DNA from: Candidatus Opimibacter iunctus | Lineage (GTDB): Bacteria > Bacteroidota > Bacteroidia > Chitinophagales > Saprospiraceae | Direction of reading: 5' to 3' | DNA: 64,000 nucleotides | Assembly (NCBI GenBank): GCA_016716665.1 | Contig: JADJVH010000014.1 | Span: 1 to 64,000 of the forward strand | In this document: positions 46,068-53,439 of the stretch, one piece after another | Numbering within the stretch: position 1 is the first letter of the stretch | Layout of the letters: the number at the start of each line of letters is the position of its first letter | Notes under the pieces: generated by a model | The model's database searches: none | Seen by the model: the letters and a program-made list of their open reading frames with translations, nothing else | What the model was told of the DNA's origin: nothing | Position numbers and translations under genes: made by a program

Positions 46068-46803
46068 ATTCCACTACTACCTTCCTCAGCTTGATCACCT
46101 TTGTCCAGTCAAGTATTTTGATCACCGGATAGATTGGATCAAATTCATATTTCTTAACTGCGAAATTTGCACGTCCGCCATTCATGTGGTGATTGTTGTG
46201 CAAACCTTCCCCAAGCATGATCAGGTCTACAGGGAAAAGGTTGCGGGAAGTATCCTTTAACTTAAAATTTATATACCCCATAGTGTGAGCAAACCAATTG
46301 ATAATGACACCATGGAATGGACCCATGACCGCATGGATGATGATCAACGGATACAACCACCATGGCGCATCCAGGGCAAAATAAATGAGCACATAGATAG
46401 CAACCCAAAGAAGGCGTATGTATCCATTGGAGGCGAAGCGATCGAAAGGAGCCCAGTCAGGAATTTCTTTCGTAAATGTAGGATCTACCTCAACAGATTT
46501 CTCAAAGATGTGGAGATACGTATTGCGTGTACGCCACATCATGGCAAATAAATTAGCGTCGTATTTTGGGGAGTGTGGATCCAACTCGGTGTCCGCATAC
46601 GCGTGATGCATGCGGTGCATGATGCCATAGGCACGAGGGCTCAAATAGGAGGCACCCTGGAAAACAAAGGATATAACATAGAAAACCTTTTCCACACCTT
46701 TGCTCATCGTAAACATACGATGTGCAGCATACCTGTGGTTAAAAAAAGACTGTGTAAAAAGGGAAAGGTACCAATGTGCACCTAAAACGGCTAAAACCCA
46801 CAT
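46066..46803 (-). CDS. Acyl-CoA (delta-9-type) fatty acid desaturase
   Basis: Membrane di-iron enzyme that introduces a double bond into fatty acyl chains and so adjusts membrane fluidity. The three histidine boxes are present: HRYAAH (residues 23-28), HRMHH (63-67) and HNNHH (202-206), with long hydrophobic segments between. I place the start at ATG 46803 (245 residues). An upstream TTG start at 46845 would give 259 residues, but a good promoter -7 box occupies 46843-46850 and would overlap it. The gene is transcribed away from the OsmC gene, with a shared upstream region. It converges on the transferase gene. Lengths and motifs are normal for Bacteroidota desaturases, and the frame is intact. 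Confidence 0.92.
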   Translation of the reverse strand: MWVLAVLGAHWYLSLFTQSFFNHRYAAHRMFTMSKGVEKVFYVISFVFQGASYLSPRAYGIMHRMHHAYADTELDPHSPKYDANLFAMMWRTRNTYLHIFEKSVEVDPTFTKEIPDWAPFDRFASNGYIRLLWVAIYVLIYFALDAPWWLYPLIIIHAVMGPFHGVIINWFAHTMGYINFKLKDTSRNLFPVDLIMLGEGLHNNHHMNGGRANFAVKKYEFDPIYPVIKILDWTKVIKLRKVVVE

Positions 46804-46842
46804 AAACTGATGATTTTGAACTGATAATGTTATTAAGAGAGG

Positions 46843-46872
46843 CAAAGATATTTGAAAATGACCGATTTCAAA
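46843..46872 (-). promoter_or_regulatory. Promoter of the desaturase gene
   Basis: On the minus strand TTTG (46872-46869), an 18-bp spacer and TATCTTTG (46850-46843) match the Bacteroidota -33/-7 promoter pattern. The predicted start of transcription, near 46836, leaves a leader of about 33 bases before ATG 46803. Confidence 0.6.
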
Positions 46873-46904
46873 GTATTAACTATGCATTTAAAACACGGAG
46901 AAGT

Positions 46905-47341
46905 ATGAAAGTGTTCCTGAAGAGGGTAAACAACAGTGTCCTGTTTGAGGCCACCAATGGCCGGGGACATACCGTCCGCATTGAAGGAAGCAGTGACATC
47001 GGGGGACAGGATTCCGCACCTTCACCGACCGAGTTGCTCCTCATGAGCCAGGCCGGCTGCACGGCTATAGATGTGGTCGAATTGTTGAAAAAAATGAGGC
47101 AGCCCTCCAGCATCTGGAAATCGAGACAGAAGGCCACCGGGCTCAGGACCAGGTGCCAAAAATATTTAAACACATTCACCTGCACTACAAATTATATGGA
47201 GATGTGCAGCCGGAGAAGGCAGAGAAGGCGATTTCGATGTCGATCGAAAAATATTGCACTATCAGCAAGATGATTGATGGCGTGGCAAAACTTACACACA
47301 GTTTTGAAGTGATCAAACCTGATATGCCCCTGTCACTATAG
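46905..47341 (+). CDS. OsmC-family protein (one frameshift)
   Basis: Small cytoplasmic protein of the OsmC/Ohr fold, members of which reduce organic hydroperoxides with two cysteines. ATG 46905 follows GGAG by 6 bases. The first half shows SPTELLLMSQAGCTAIDVVE and the second YCTISKMIDG, so both family cysteines are present. One base is missing at about 47104 (reading MRQP, then LQHLEIETEG), so the frame moves by -1. The repaired protein has about 145 residues, a normal length, and continues with PKIFKHIHLHYKLYGD in the second frame. The missing base lies next to a CCC run. Sub-family (OsmC versus YhfA-like) is uncertain. Confidence 0.85.
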
Positions 47342-47351
47342 CAGTTGATAT

Positions 47352-47746
47352 TTATTGCAGGACAAATTTTACAGGAAGAGTAAACATCGCTTTCACAGGC
47401 TCTCCATTGGTTTTGCCCGGTGTCCATCTGTGAGCAATATTCATCTCTTTAATCACCCGTATTGCTTCTTCATCACAACCTGAACCAATGCCGCTGACAA
47501 CAAGAAAATCGGAAAGAACCCCATTTTCATCTACCATAAACTCAACGGAAACAGTTCCGGAAACACCGTTTTTTCTTGCTTCTGCAGGATATTTGATATT
47601 GGAATAGATATACTTGTATAAGGATTGTGTCCCTCCCGGAAAAACCGGCATTACCTCGGGCTTTGGAGGTAATTTTTTCAGTTGAGCGTATCCCTCTGCC
47701 GGACCTATTAGTAGCAGCAGGAAAATAAAAGATATCCTTTATTCAT
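47352..47746 (-). CDS. TonB C-terminal-domain protein (frameshift in signal peptide)
   Basis: Periplasmic protein with one TonB-like C-terminal domain: MPVFPGG, IKYPAEARKNGVSGTV.VEF, G.L.DF.V.SGIG.GCDEEAIRVI and RWTPGKTNGEPV. TonB domains couple inner-membrane energy to outer-membrane receptors, but short exported versions without a membrane anchor are common in Bacteroidota and of unknown role. The domain lies in one frame from ATG 47651, yet sequence upstream encodes a signal peptide (RISFIFLLLLIGPAEGYAQ) that runs into a stop. Restoring one A in the AAA run at 47738 joins it to ATG 47746 (MNKRISFIFLL..), giving about 131 residues. The 3' end lies 10 bp from the OsmC stop (convergent). Confidence 0.8.
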
Positions 47747-47760
47747 TTTTAGAGGTTTTT

Positions 47761-47768
47761 CAAAAATA
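47761..47768 (-). promoter_or_regulatory. Candidate -7 box for the TonB-domain gene
   Basis: TATTTTTG on the minus strand fits TAnnTTTG and lies 15 bp before ATG 47746. No clear -33 element is seen. Confidence 0.35.
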
Positions 47769-47842
47769 GTTGACTAAATCTCCAATGCCAGATGCCTGGA
47801 TGCCACGACACAGGGTGAGCGCATCTAATGCCCTGAGTTTTG

Positions 47843-47850
47843 TAGTTTTG
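47843..47850 (+). promoter_or_regulatory. Candidate -7 box for the metallo-beta-lactamase-fold gene
   Basis: TAGTTTTG fits TAnnTTTG and lies 37 bp before ATG 47888. No TTTG -33 partner at the usual distance. Confidence 0.35.
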
Positions 47851-47887
47851 AACCAATAATGACAAGGCACTAAAGGTACAATATATC

Positions 47888-48775
47888 ATGAAGAGAAGAT
47901 CTTTCGTCCAGTCAGGAAGTCTCGCGGTTACTTTTTCTGCCTTTGCCCCTTTGATAAAGATGATCAATCCCGTTGAATATCAAATAAAACTCCTCCGCCG
48001 CAATGTTGGCATCTTTAACGAAAAGGGAGGCACTATCGGATGGCTCATCCAGCCCGATGGAATCGTCGTCGTGGATACGCAGTGGAAGGAACAATCAGAG
48101 CACCTCCTGGCTGAAATCAGGAAGAAGGACGATGGCCCGGTCCAGTTGCTGATCAATACACATCATCACGGTGACCACACATCGGGAAATATTGCCTACA
48201 AAGGCATTGCAAAGCACATCCTTGCGCATGCTAATTCAAAAGCCAACCAGGAGGCAGTGGCGAAGAAGAATAATAATACAGCTGAGCAACTCTTCCCGGA
48301 TATGACCTACACAGATCGCTGGCAGCAATCTATCGGTGATGAGACAATTGATATCCAGTATCTCGGGCCTGCACACACCAACGGGGACAGTATCATTCAT
48401 TTTCAGAATGCCAACATCGTCCATTGCGGCGACCTTGTGTTTAACCGGCGGTATCCGTATATAGATAAGACGACAGGGGCCTCCATCGAAAACTGGATCG
48501 AAATCCTGCAGCAACTGCAATCCTATTTTGACAATGAGGCTATTTTTATTTTCGGTCACGCTCGTGAAGGGTATGAGACGTCAGGAAATAAAAGTGATCT
48601 CGCTGCTTTCGCTGATTATCTTACAGCCTTGCTGGAATTCGTATCATCCGAAATCAGGAGCGGTAAATCCAAAGACCAGATCCTATTGGCAAAGGAAATC
48701 CCAGGAGCACCGCATTGGACCGGAGAGGGGATAGAGCGTAGCCTCAATGCAGCCCTTGAAGAGCTAGGATTGTAA
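47888..48775 (+). CDS. Exported metallo-beta-lactamase-fold hydrolase
   Basis: Zinc hydrolase of the metallo-beta-lactamase superfamily, 295 residues. The N-terminus MKRRSFVQSGSLAVTFSAFA has a twin-arginine-like RRSFVQ motif and a hydrophobic stretch, so Tat export is likely. The zinc motif THHHGDHTSG is at residues 91-100 (HxHxDH = H92, H94, D96, H97). Later metal-ligand positions are suggested by LGPAHTNGDSI, HCGDLVF and IFGHARE. Related proteins include lactonases, quorum-signal hydrolases, cyclases and class B beta-lactamases; sequence alone does not identify the substrate. It is intact, between broken genes. Its stop codon opens an octamer repeat array. Confidence 0.85.
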   Translation: MKRRSFVQSGSLAVTFSAFAPLIKMINPVEYQIKLLRRNVGIFNEKGGTIGWLIQPDGIVVVDTQWKEQSEHLLAEIRKKDDGPVQLLINTHHHGDHTSGNIAYKGIAKHILAHANSKANQEAVAKKNNNTAEQLFPDMTYTDRWQQSIGDETIDIQYLGPAHTNGDSIIHFQNANIVHCGDLVFNRRYPYIDKTTGASIENWIEILQQLQSYFDNEAIFIFGHAREGYETSGNKSDLAAFADYLTALLEFVSSEIRSGKSKDQILLAKEIPGAPHWTGEGIERSLNAALEELGL

Positions 48776-48861
48776 GAGGGTAAGACAGTGAGAAAGTAAG
48801 AGGTGTGGGCCAGAGAGTATTGTAAGATTGTAAGACAGTAAGACAGTGAGAGGTGTGAGCA
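48772..48861 (+). repeat. Octamer array (GTAAGACA-like) starting at the stop codon
   Basis: Units of 8 bp: GTAAGAGG, GTAAGACA, GTGAGAAA, GTAAGAGG (48772-48803), a short gap, then GTAAGATT, GTAAGACA, GTAAGACA, GTGAGAGG, TGTGAGCA (48822-48861). The TAA of the first unit is the stop codon of the preceding gene. As 8 is not a multiple of 3, TAA/TGA triplets appear in every frame. Confidence 0.9.
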
Positions 48862-48959
48862 TGAGTGAGGGAGTGAATTTTTGACGAGATTGTTGCAGAA
48901 AAAAGATAAATCAATGAAGCACTCATAACATCACTATATGCACATCAACACCCATTCCA
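48862..48959. other. Spacer between inverted octamer arrays
   Basis: About 100 bp with no gene, separating the left and right octamer arrays. No clear promoter for the kinase downstream was found here. Confidence 0.4.
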
Positions 48960-49129
48960 CACACCTCTTACGGTCTTACCGTCTCACTGTCTTACAACAA
49001 CCTAGATACTTACACCCACACACTACACTCACACGTCTTACTTTCTCACTTTCTCACTTTCTCACACCCACCGGGACACCCACGAGCTACACTCACACCT
49101 CTTACTTTCTCACGGTCTCACTGTCTTAC
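48960..49129 (-). repeat. Three inverted octamer arrays before the ROK kinase start
   Basis: Three runs of 8-bp units lie at 48960-48995, 49030-49069 and 49094-49129, for example CACACCTC, TTACGGTC, TTACCGTC, TCACTGTC. Read on the minus strand they are the same GTAAGACA/GTGAGAAA/GGTGTG units as the left array, so the two sides could pair. The last unit ends 2 bp before ATG 49132. Confidence 0.9.
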
Positions 49130-49131
49130 AC

Positions 49132-50024
49132 ATGTTCTGGGGAATTGATCTAGGCGGCACCAAGATAGAAGGGGTGGTCATGACCAGCCGACATCCGGAT
49201 AGCGTGATCGCACGTCATCGCATTGATACAGAAGGGGCGGGCGGATATGAACATGTGATCCTTAGGATAAAATCCCTTGTGGACTACCTGGCCGGGCAGA
49301 CAGGACATAAGCCCGAAGCAATCGGTATCGGAACCCCTGGTACTATTGATCCGCAGACCGGATTGCTCAAGAATAGTAATACTCTTTGCCTTAATCATCA
49401 TCCACTGGACAAGGACCTGGAGCAATTAATTGGTGTAGGAATCGCTATGGCTAATGATGCCAATTGTTTTGCACTTGCAGAATTTCACCTTGGTGTCATT
49501 GCGCGTGATTTTCCGGACGCGAGGGTTGTCTTTGGGGTCATTATGGGCACTGGTGTTGGAGGCGGTGTTGTCATCGATGGCCGGATCATCGGTGGTCGTC
49601 ACGGCATCGGTGGAGAATGGGGCCATATGTTTCTTGATGAGTCAGGTGAAGATTGCTATTGCGGCCGGCATGGTTGCGTGGAAACTATCATATCCGGTAC
49701 GGCATTGCAGCGCTATTACCTGAAGGAGACGGGTCACGGAAAGAAACTCAAAGACATACTTACAGATACTACTGATCCGGTTTCTGCTCAGGTCAGGCAA
49801 AGGTTGATTTTTTTCTTTGGCAAGGCACTGGGACAGATCATCAATGTCCTCGATCCTGACGTGATCATTCTTGGTGGCGGTCTTGGCAATATTGATTTCT
49901 CTATACTGAAGGCAGGGAGGCCGTTTCCAGGAATATTTTCAATCCGGAGCTGACCACGCCAATTGTACGTCCTGCATTGGGAGATAGTGCCGGCGTTTTT
50001 GGCGCAGCGATGTTGATTCAGTAG
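49132..50024 (+). CDS. ROK-family sugar kinase (glucokinase-like; frameshift near 3' end)
   Basis: Cytoplasmic ATP-dependent hexose kinase of the ROK family. Motifs: DLGGTKIEG (residues 6-14), catalytic Asp in NDAN (D109), GTGVGGG (139-145), and the ROK zinc motif GHM..., C.CG..GC.E with H165, C175, C177 and C182. After residue about 263 one base is missing (near 49922, between AGG and CCGTT), so the frame runs into TGA at 49953. Restoring it gives VSRNIFNPELTTPIVRP and GDSAGVFGAAMLIQ, ending at TAG 50024. The corrected length is about 298 residues, normal for the family. The substrate (glucose, fructose, N-acetylmannosamine) cannot be decided. The gene has an octamer array against its start codon. 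Confidence 0.87.
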
Positions 50025-50091
50025 GGTATATGACACTGCAGGCATTAAAGGACAGCGGTGTCCTTCCGGTTGCTTATTTTGGAGCCGCATT

Positions 50092-50721
50092 ATGATCAGG
50101 ACTTCCAGTTTAACCTTTGCATATCCGGGACAACCCCCGGTCAGTTTTCCCGATGTCAGTTGTGAAAAGAATGAGCACGCACTCATTTTAGGTCCCTCAG
50201 GTACCGGTAAGACCACTTTACTTCATTTGCTAGGAGGCATTTTATCGCCGGCATCAGGTCAGATTATGATAGGGGATACGCCATTGCATTCATTACGGGG
50301 GCAAAAACTGGACTCCTTCAGGGGGCAACACATCGGCATTATCTTTCAAAAGCCTCATTTTATCAGATCCCTGACAGCACTCGAAAATCTTCTTCTGGCA
50401 CAATCCCTTTCCGGAAATAAATCGGAGAAATCACGCGCGCTCTCCCTGATGGAGCGTCTGGCTATCGGTCGAAATGCATATAAGAAAACCACTGCCATGA
50501 GCATCGGTGAACAGCAACGCCTCGCCATTGCCCGCGCATTGATCAACAATCCTGCAATCATCCTGGCAGACGAGCCATCCTCCGCCCTTGATGACCAGAA
50601 TTGCAGGCAGATGATTGACTTGTTGCTGGAGGTGGCAACAGAAAACAAAGCAAACCTGATCGTCGTCACCCATGACAGCAGGATAAAGGACAGTATTGAT
50701 AAAAAGATCTATCTGGACTAA
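50092..50721 (+). CDS. ABC transporter ATP-binding protein (LolD/MacB-like)
   Basis: ATPase subunit of an ABC exporter-type complex, 209 residues. Walker A GPSGTGKTT (34-42), Q-loop at Q86, signature MSIGEQQRLAIARAL (136-150, variant of LSGGQ) and Walker B IILADEPSSALDD (156-168). It is followed after 47 bp by its presumed permease, so the two probably form an operon. The family includes lipoprotein release (LolD), FtsE-like and macrolide/peptide export ATPases. The histidine-rich permease next door hints at a metal-related role, but this is inference. Start ATG 50092 gives the normal short N-terminus of this group. Confidence 0.9.
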   Translation: MIRTSSLTFAYPGQPPVSFPDVSCEKNEHALILGPSGTGKTTLLHLLGGILSPASGQIMIGDTPLHSLRGQKLDSFRGQHIGIIFQKPHFIRSLTALENLLLAQSLSGNKSEKSRALSLMERLAIGRNAYKKTTAMSIGEQQRLAIARALINNPAIILADEPSSALDDQNCRQMIDLLLEVATENKANLIVVTHDSRIKDSIDKKIYLD

Positions 50722-50768
50722 CTCACTTCAACACAGATCGCCTTCTCAACAGATCAGTTCAACGTATT

Positions 50769-52103
50769 ATGAATATTCTAAAACTAAGTTGGAAAAACAT
50801 TCTTGCCAAACCACTCAACAGCATGATGAGCGTTATGCTCTTCGCCCTAAGTGTAGGCCTGATTACTTTCCTGACTTTGTTCAATGACCAGTTTAAAAAA
50901 GGACTGGACAATAATCTGGCCGGTATTGACCTGGTGATCGGAGCCAAAGGAAGCCCACTCCAACTCATCCTCAACAGCATGTACCATATCGATGCGCCGA
51001 CCGGGAATATTCCCATCGGAGAGGCAGCCCCATTCCTGAACCCAAAACATCCATTACTCTCAGCTGCTGTTCCATTGTCATTGGGTGACAGTTATGGAGC
51101 ATTTCGTATCGCAGGTACCACCCCTTCTATCTTTCGTATGTATGGTGCTAGGCAAGTCGAAGGGGATATTTTTAAAAATGACTTTGAAGTAGTCGCAGGT
51201 TCTGCTGCTGCACAAAAGCTGCATTTGCATGTCGGGGATGAATTTTATTCCACCCATGGGCTGGAAGATAATCCTGATCTCACACATGATCATGGCAATC
51301 CGTTTGTAGTCACCGGTATACTCCAGCCTACGGGCACCGTTTTGGATCAACTCATCCTCACCACCCCGCAGACCGTGTGGAAAGTACACGAGCACGACAC
51401 CACTTCATCCACATCGACTGAATCTAGCCATGATGAACATGCACATAGTGCACAAGGACATGAACATTCTTCAAAGCCTATCATCACTATAGATTCTGCA
51501 GTTGCACAAGTGTTGACAGACAGCATTATCTCTGCCTTGAGAGCCCAGCCTGAAAAGGAAATCACAAGCATACTCGTCAGGTTCAAGACCAGGACCAATA
51601 TCCAATCGCTCAACCTGCTGCGCAATATCAATGCGAATACCGGTCTTATGGCTGCTTCACCCGCTATGGAAATCAACAGGCTCTATGCTATGATGGGTAG
51701 TGGCACTGAAGCGCTGCAATACATGGCTATATTGATTGCTATTGTTGCTGCCATCAGCATTTTCATCTCGCTGTACACCTCACTCAAGGAGCGCCGGTAT
51801 GAAATGGCACTATTGCGTGTTGGTGGAGCGGGTCCTGGGAAATTATTTCTGATGATCATCAGTGAGGGCCTTTGGATTGCGATCCTTGGACTGATCCTTG
51901 GCCTTGTTGCAGGTCATGCAGGCATGCACCTTGCAGGTGGGTTACTTGAAAAGGGATATAAATACCAGTTTACCGGCTTACAGTGGGTTCCTGAAGAAAT
52001 GTGGATCATCTTCGGTGCACTCTTGGTAGGCCTGCTGGCCGCGGTACTGCCTGCTTTACAGGGTTCAAGGACAGATCTGCATCGTACATTAGCTGAAAGC
52101 TAA
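50769..52103 (+). CDS. FtsX/MacB-type ABC permease with histidine-rich loop
   Basis: Inner-membrane permease of 444 residues, partner of the ATPase upstream. One membrane helix near residues 17-37, a large extracytoplasmic domain to about 310, and three more helices to the end (about 315-340, 360-385, 410-435) give the classic FtsX-like fold. The extracytoplasmic domain holds a loop with seven histidines between residues 207 and 233 (HEH, HDEHAH, HEH), plus further His at 152-175. Such loops bind Zn or similar ions in metal transporters. FtsX-like permeases normally act on lipoproteins, peptides or envelope signals rather than on ions themselves. Metal sensing or metalloprotein handling is therefore a reasonable guess only. 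The stop codon leads into a heptamer array. Confidence 0.88.
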   Translation: MNILKLSWKNILAKPLNSMMSVMLFALSVGLITFLTLFNDQFKKGLDNNLAGIDLVIGAKGSPLQLILNSMYHIDAPTGNIPIGEAAPFLNPKHPLLSAAVPLSLGDSYGAFRIAGTTPSIFRMYGARQVEGDIFKNDFEVVAGSAAAQKLHLHVGDEFYSTHGLEDNPDLTHDHGNPFVVTGILQPTGTVLDQLILTTPQTVWKVHEHDTTSSTSTESSHDEHAHSAQGHEHSSKPIITIDSAVAQVLTDSIISALRAQPEKEITSILVRFKTRTNIQSLNLLRNINANTGLMAASPAMEINRLYAMMGSGTEALQYMAILIAIVAAISIFISLYTSLKERRYEMALLRVGGAGPGKLFLMIISEGLWIAILGLILGLVAGHAGMHLAGGLLEKGYKYQFTGLQWVPEEMWIIFGALLVGLLAAVLPALQGSRTDLHRTLAES

Positions 52104-52136
52104 TGGGTAGTTAGCACTGGGCATTTAGCAGTTGGC
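52102..52136 (+). repeat. Heptamer array (AGTTAGC-like) at the permease stop
   Basis: Units AATGGGT, AGTTAGC, ACTGGGC, ATTTAGC, AGTTGGC keep exact 7-bp spacing and begin inside the TAA stop (52101-52103). Units alternate TAGC and GGGC or TGGC. Weaker than the GTGAARA arrays but with the same placement. Confidence 0.7.
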
Positions 52137-52332
52137 AAAGTTTAAAAGCAATTCTGTCTTGAGTAAAAAAGATGATTTTCTCTCTTCAAGAATATATGTC
52201 TTGTTGCTGATACTCCGTCAACCATCAATACACCAGGCTAGAATGCCGTTGGATGGAGTTTTCTCCGCCAACCAACGAAATACATATTTAAAATTCTCTT
52301 TTCAGGTATATTATAAGTAAATCACACATCAC

Positions 52333-53331
52333 ATGAAGCGTAAAGATTTTCTAAGAGGGCTCGGCCTCGTAGGCGCAGGCTCAATGATGGCAGGTAAAAT
52401 GAGCTCGTCCGGACGTGTATTGACTCCAGGTCCATTGCCTCCAAACTGTGTGCTCATCCCTTCAGAAACGGCAGGGCCATTTCCACTGGACCTTACGGAA
52501 AACCAAGTCTTCTTCAGACAGGATGTTCGGGAAGACAGAACCGGGGTGCTGCTCAATCAGCGCATAAAAATCATCGGCTCAGAAAACTGTCTTCCGATGC
52601 CCAATGTCAGAGTCAATATATGGGCTTGCGACAAGGATGGATTATATTCAGGATACGGAGCTGAAACAGGTAAAACATACATGCGCGGTTACCAGATTAC
52701 AGATGCCAACGGTGAAGTCAATTTTATCACCATTCTCCCGGGCTGGTACAACGGGCGTATCTGCCATATCCATTTTCAGGCGTATGTCAGTTCAGTTTAT
52801 GCCGCTATTTCACAACTGACCTATCCTATTGCAGAGAAGAATGCCATTTATGCTGCCAATCCAGCGCTGTATACCAAAGGACTGGATCCATTGTCTTACA
52901 ACAATGACGGCGTTTTCGCAGATGGGTATGCCTACCAACTTGCCACCTTGACTGCCAATCCGGATACGGGTGGATATGATTCATATCTCGAAGTAACGAT
53001 TCAGGGATCTGGGCTGACCTCTCTCGCTAAAGCCGAGCCGGAGACAGGAGGACAGTTTAAGCTCTATCAGAATCAACCTAATCCATACACTGAAGCGACT
53101 ACAGTGCCATTTGATATGCTGACCACAGGTGATGCATTCCTGGAGATATGGAGCCTTGCTGGAATCAAGCTCGCGGAGTTGAGCAAGCAAGGGCTCAATC
53201 CTGGCCGGTATACATTTGACATAAATACCGTTTCACTAGGCTTGCCAACATCTAACTATGTGTATCAATTACGCGTAGAAACTAACAATGGCGTTTTCAG
53301 GCAATCGAAAGTCATGACTTGTGTTAAATGA
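52333..53331 (+). CDS. Secreted intradiol-dioxygenase-like protein with T9SS type A tail
   Basis: A 332-residue exported protein. The N-terminus MKRKDFLRGLGLVGAG is a Tat-like or Sec-like leader. Residues about 40-230 match the intradiol ring-cleavage dioxygenase fold, with the four expected Fe(III) ligands: Y105 in GLYSGY, Y139 in PGWY, and H145 and H147 in CHIHF. Intradiol enzymes open catechols between the two hydroxyls, usually in the cytoplasm. The last 90 residues (FKLYQNQPNPY.., ending KVMTCVK) are a T9SS type A sorting tail, so this enzyme should end up outside the cell. Possible substrates are catechol-type plant or humic compounds; this is not shown. It is monocistronic, convergent with the M1 peptidase. 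Confidence 0.88.
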   Translation: MKRKDFLRGLGLVGAGSMMAGKMSSSGRVLTPGPLPPNCVLIPSETAGPFPLDLTENQVFFRQDVREDRTGVLLNQRIKIIGSENCLPMPNVRVNIWACDKDGLYSGYGAETGKTYMRGYQITDANGEVNFITILPGWYNGRICHIHFQAYVSSVYAAISQLTYPIAEKNAIYAANPALYTKGLDPLSYNNDGVFADGYAYQLATLTANPDTGGYDSYLEVTIQGSGLTSLAKAEPETGGQFKLYQNQPNPYTEATTVPFDMLTTGDAFLEIWSLAGIKLAELSKQGLNPGRYTFDINTVSLGLPTSNYVYQLRVETNNGVFRQSKVMTCVK

Positions 53332-53383
53332 AAAATGAAAAGTGAAGAGTGAAAAATGAGATATGAAGAGTGAAAAGTGAAGA
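53328..53383 (+). repeat. Heptamer array (RTGAARA)n whose first unit contains the dioxygenase stop
   Basis: Eight units of 7 bp: ATGAAAA, ATGAAAA, GTGAAGA, GTGAAAA, ATGAGAT, ATGAAGA, GTGAAAA, GTGAAGA. The TGA of unit 1 (53329-53331) is the stop codon itself. Confidence 0.93.
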
Positions 53384-53404
53384 GTATACAAGGGCCAAAC
53401 CCAT

Positions 53405-53439
53405 TTTTCACTTTTCACTCTTCTTTTTTCACTTTTCAA
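53405..53439 (-). repeat. Heptamer array running out of the M1 peptidase stop
   Basis: On the + strand TTTTCAC, TTTTCAC, TCTTCTT, TTTTCAC, TTTTCAA. The last contains the reverse complement of the M1 stop TGA (53438-53436). It is inverted relative to the array at 53328, so RNA or DNA could pair across the 21-bp gap. Confidence 0.92.

Noticed and set aside
48938..49153. A 71-codon frame rich in Thr, His, Leu and Ser before the ROK kinase
   Set aside because: It is the translation of the octamer arrays, so its periodic composition reflects the repeat and not a protein.
44840..50024. Programmed ribosomal frameshifting in the transferase, OsmC, TonB and ROK genes
   Set aside because: There is no shared slippery heptamer with downstream structure; lesions differ in sign and position, and these families are not known to need frameshifting.
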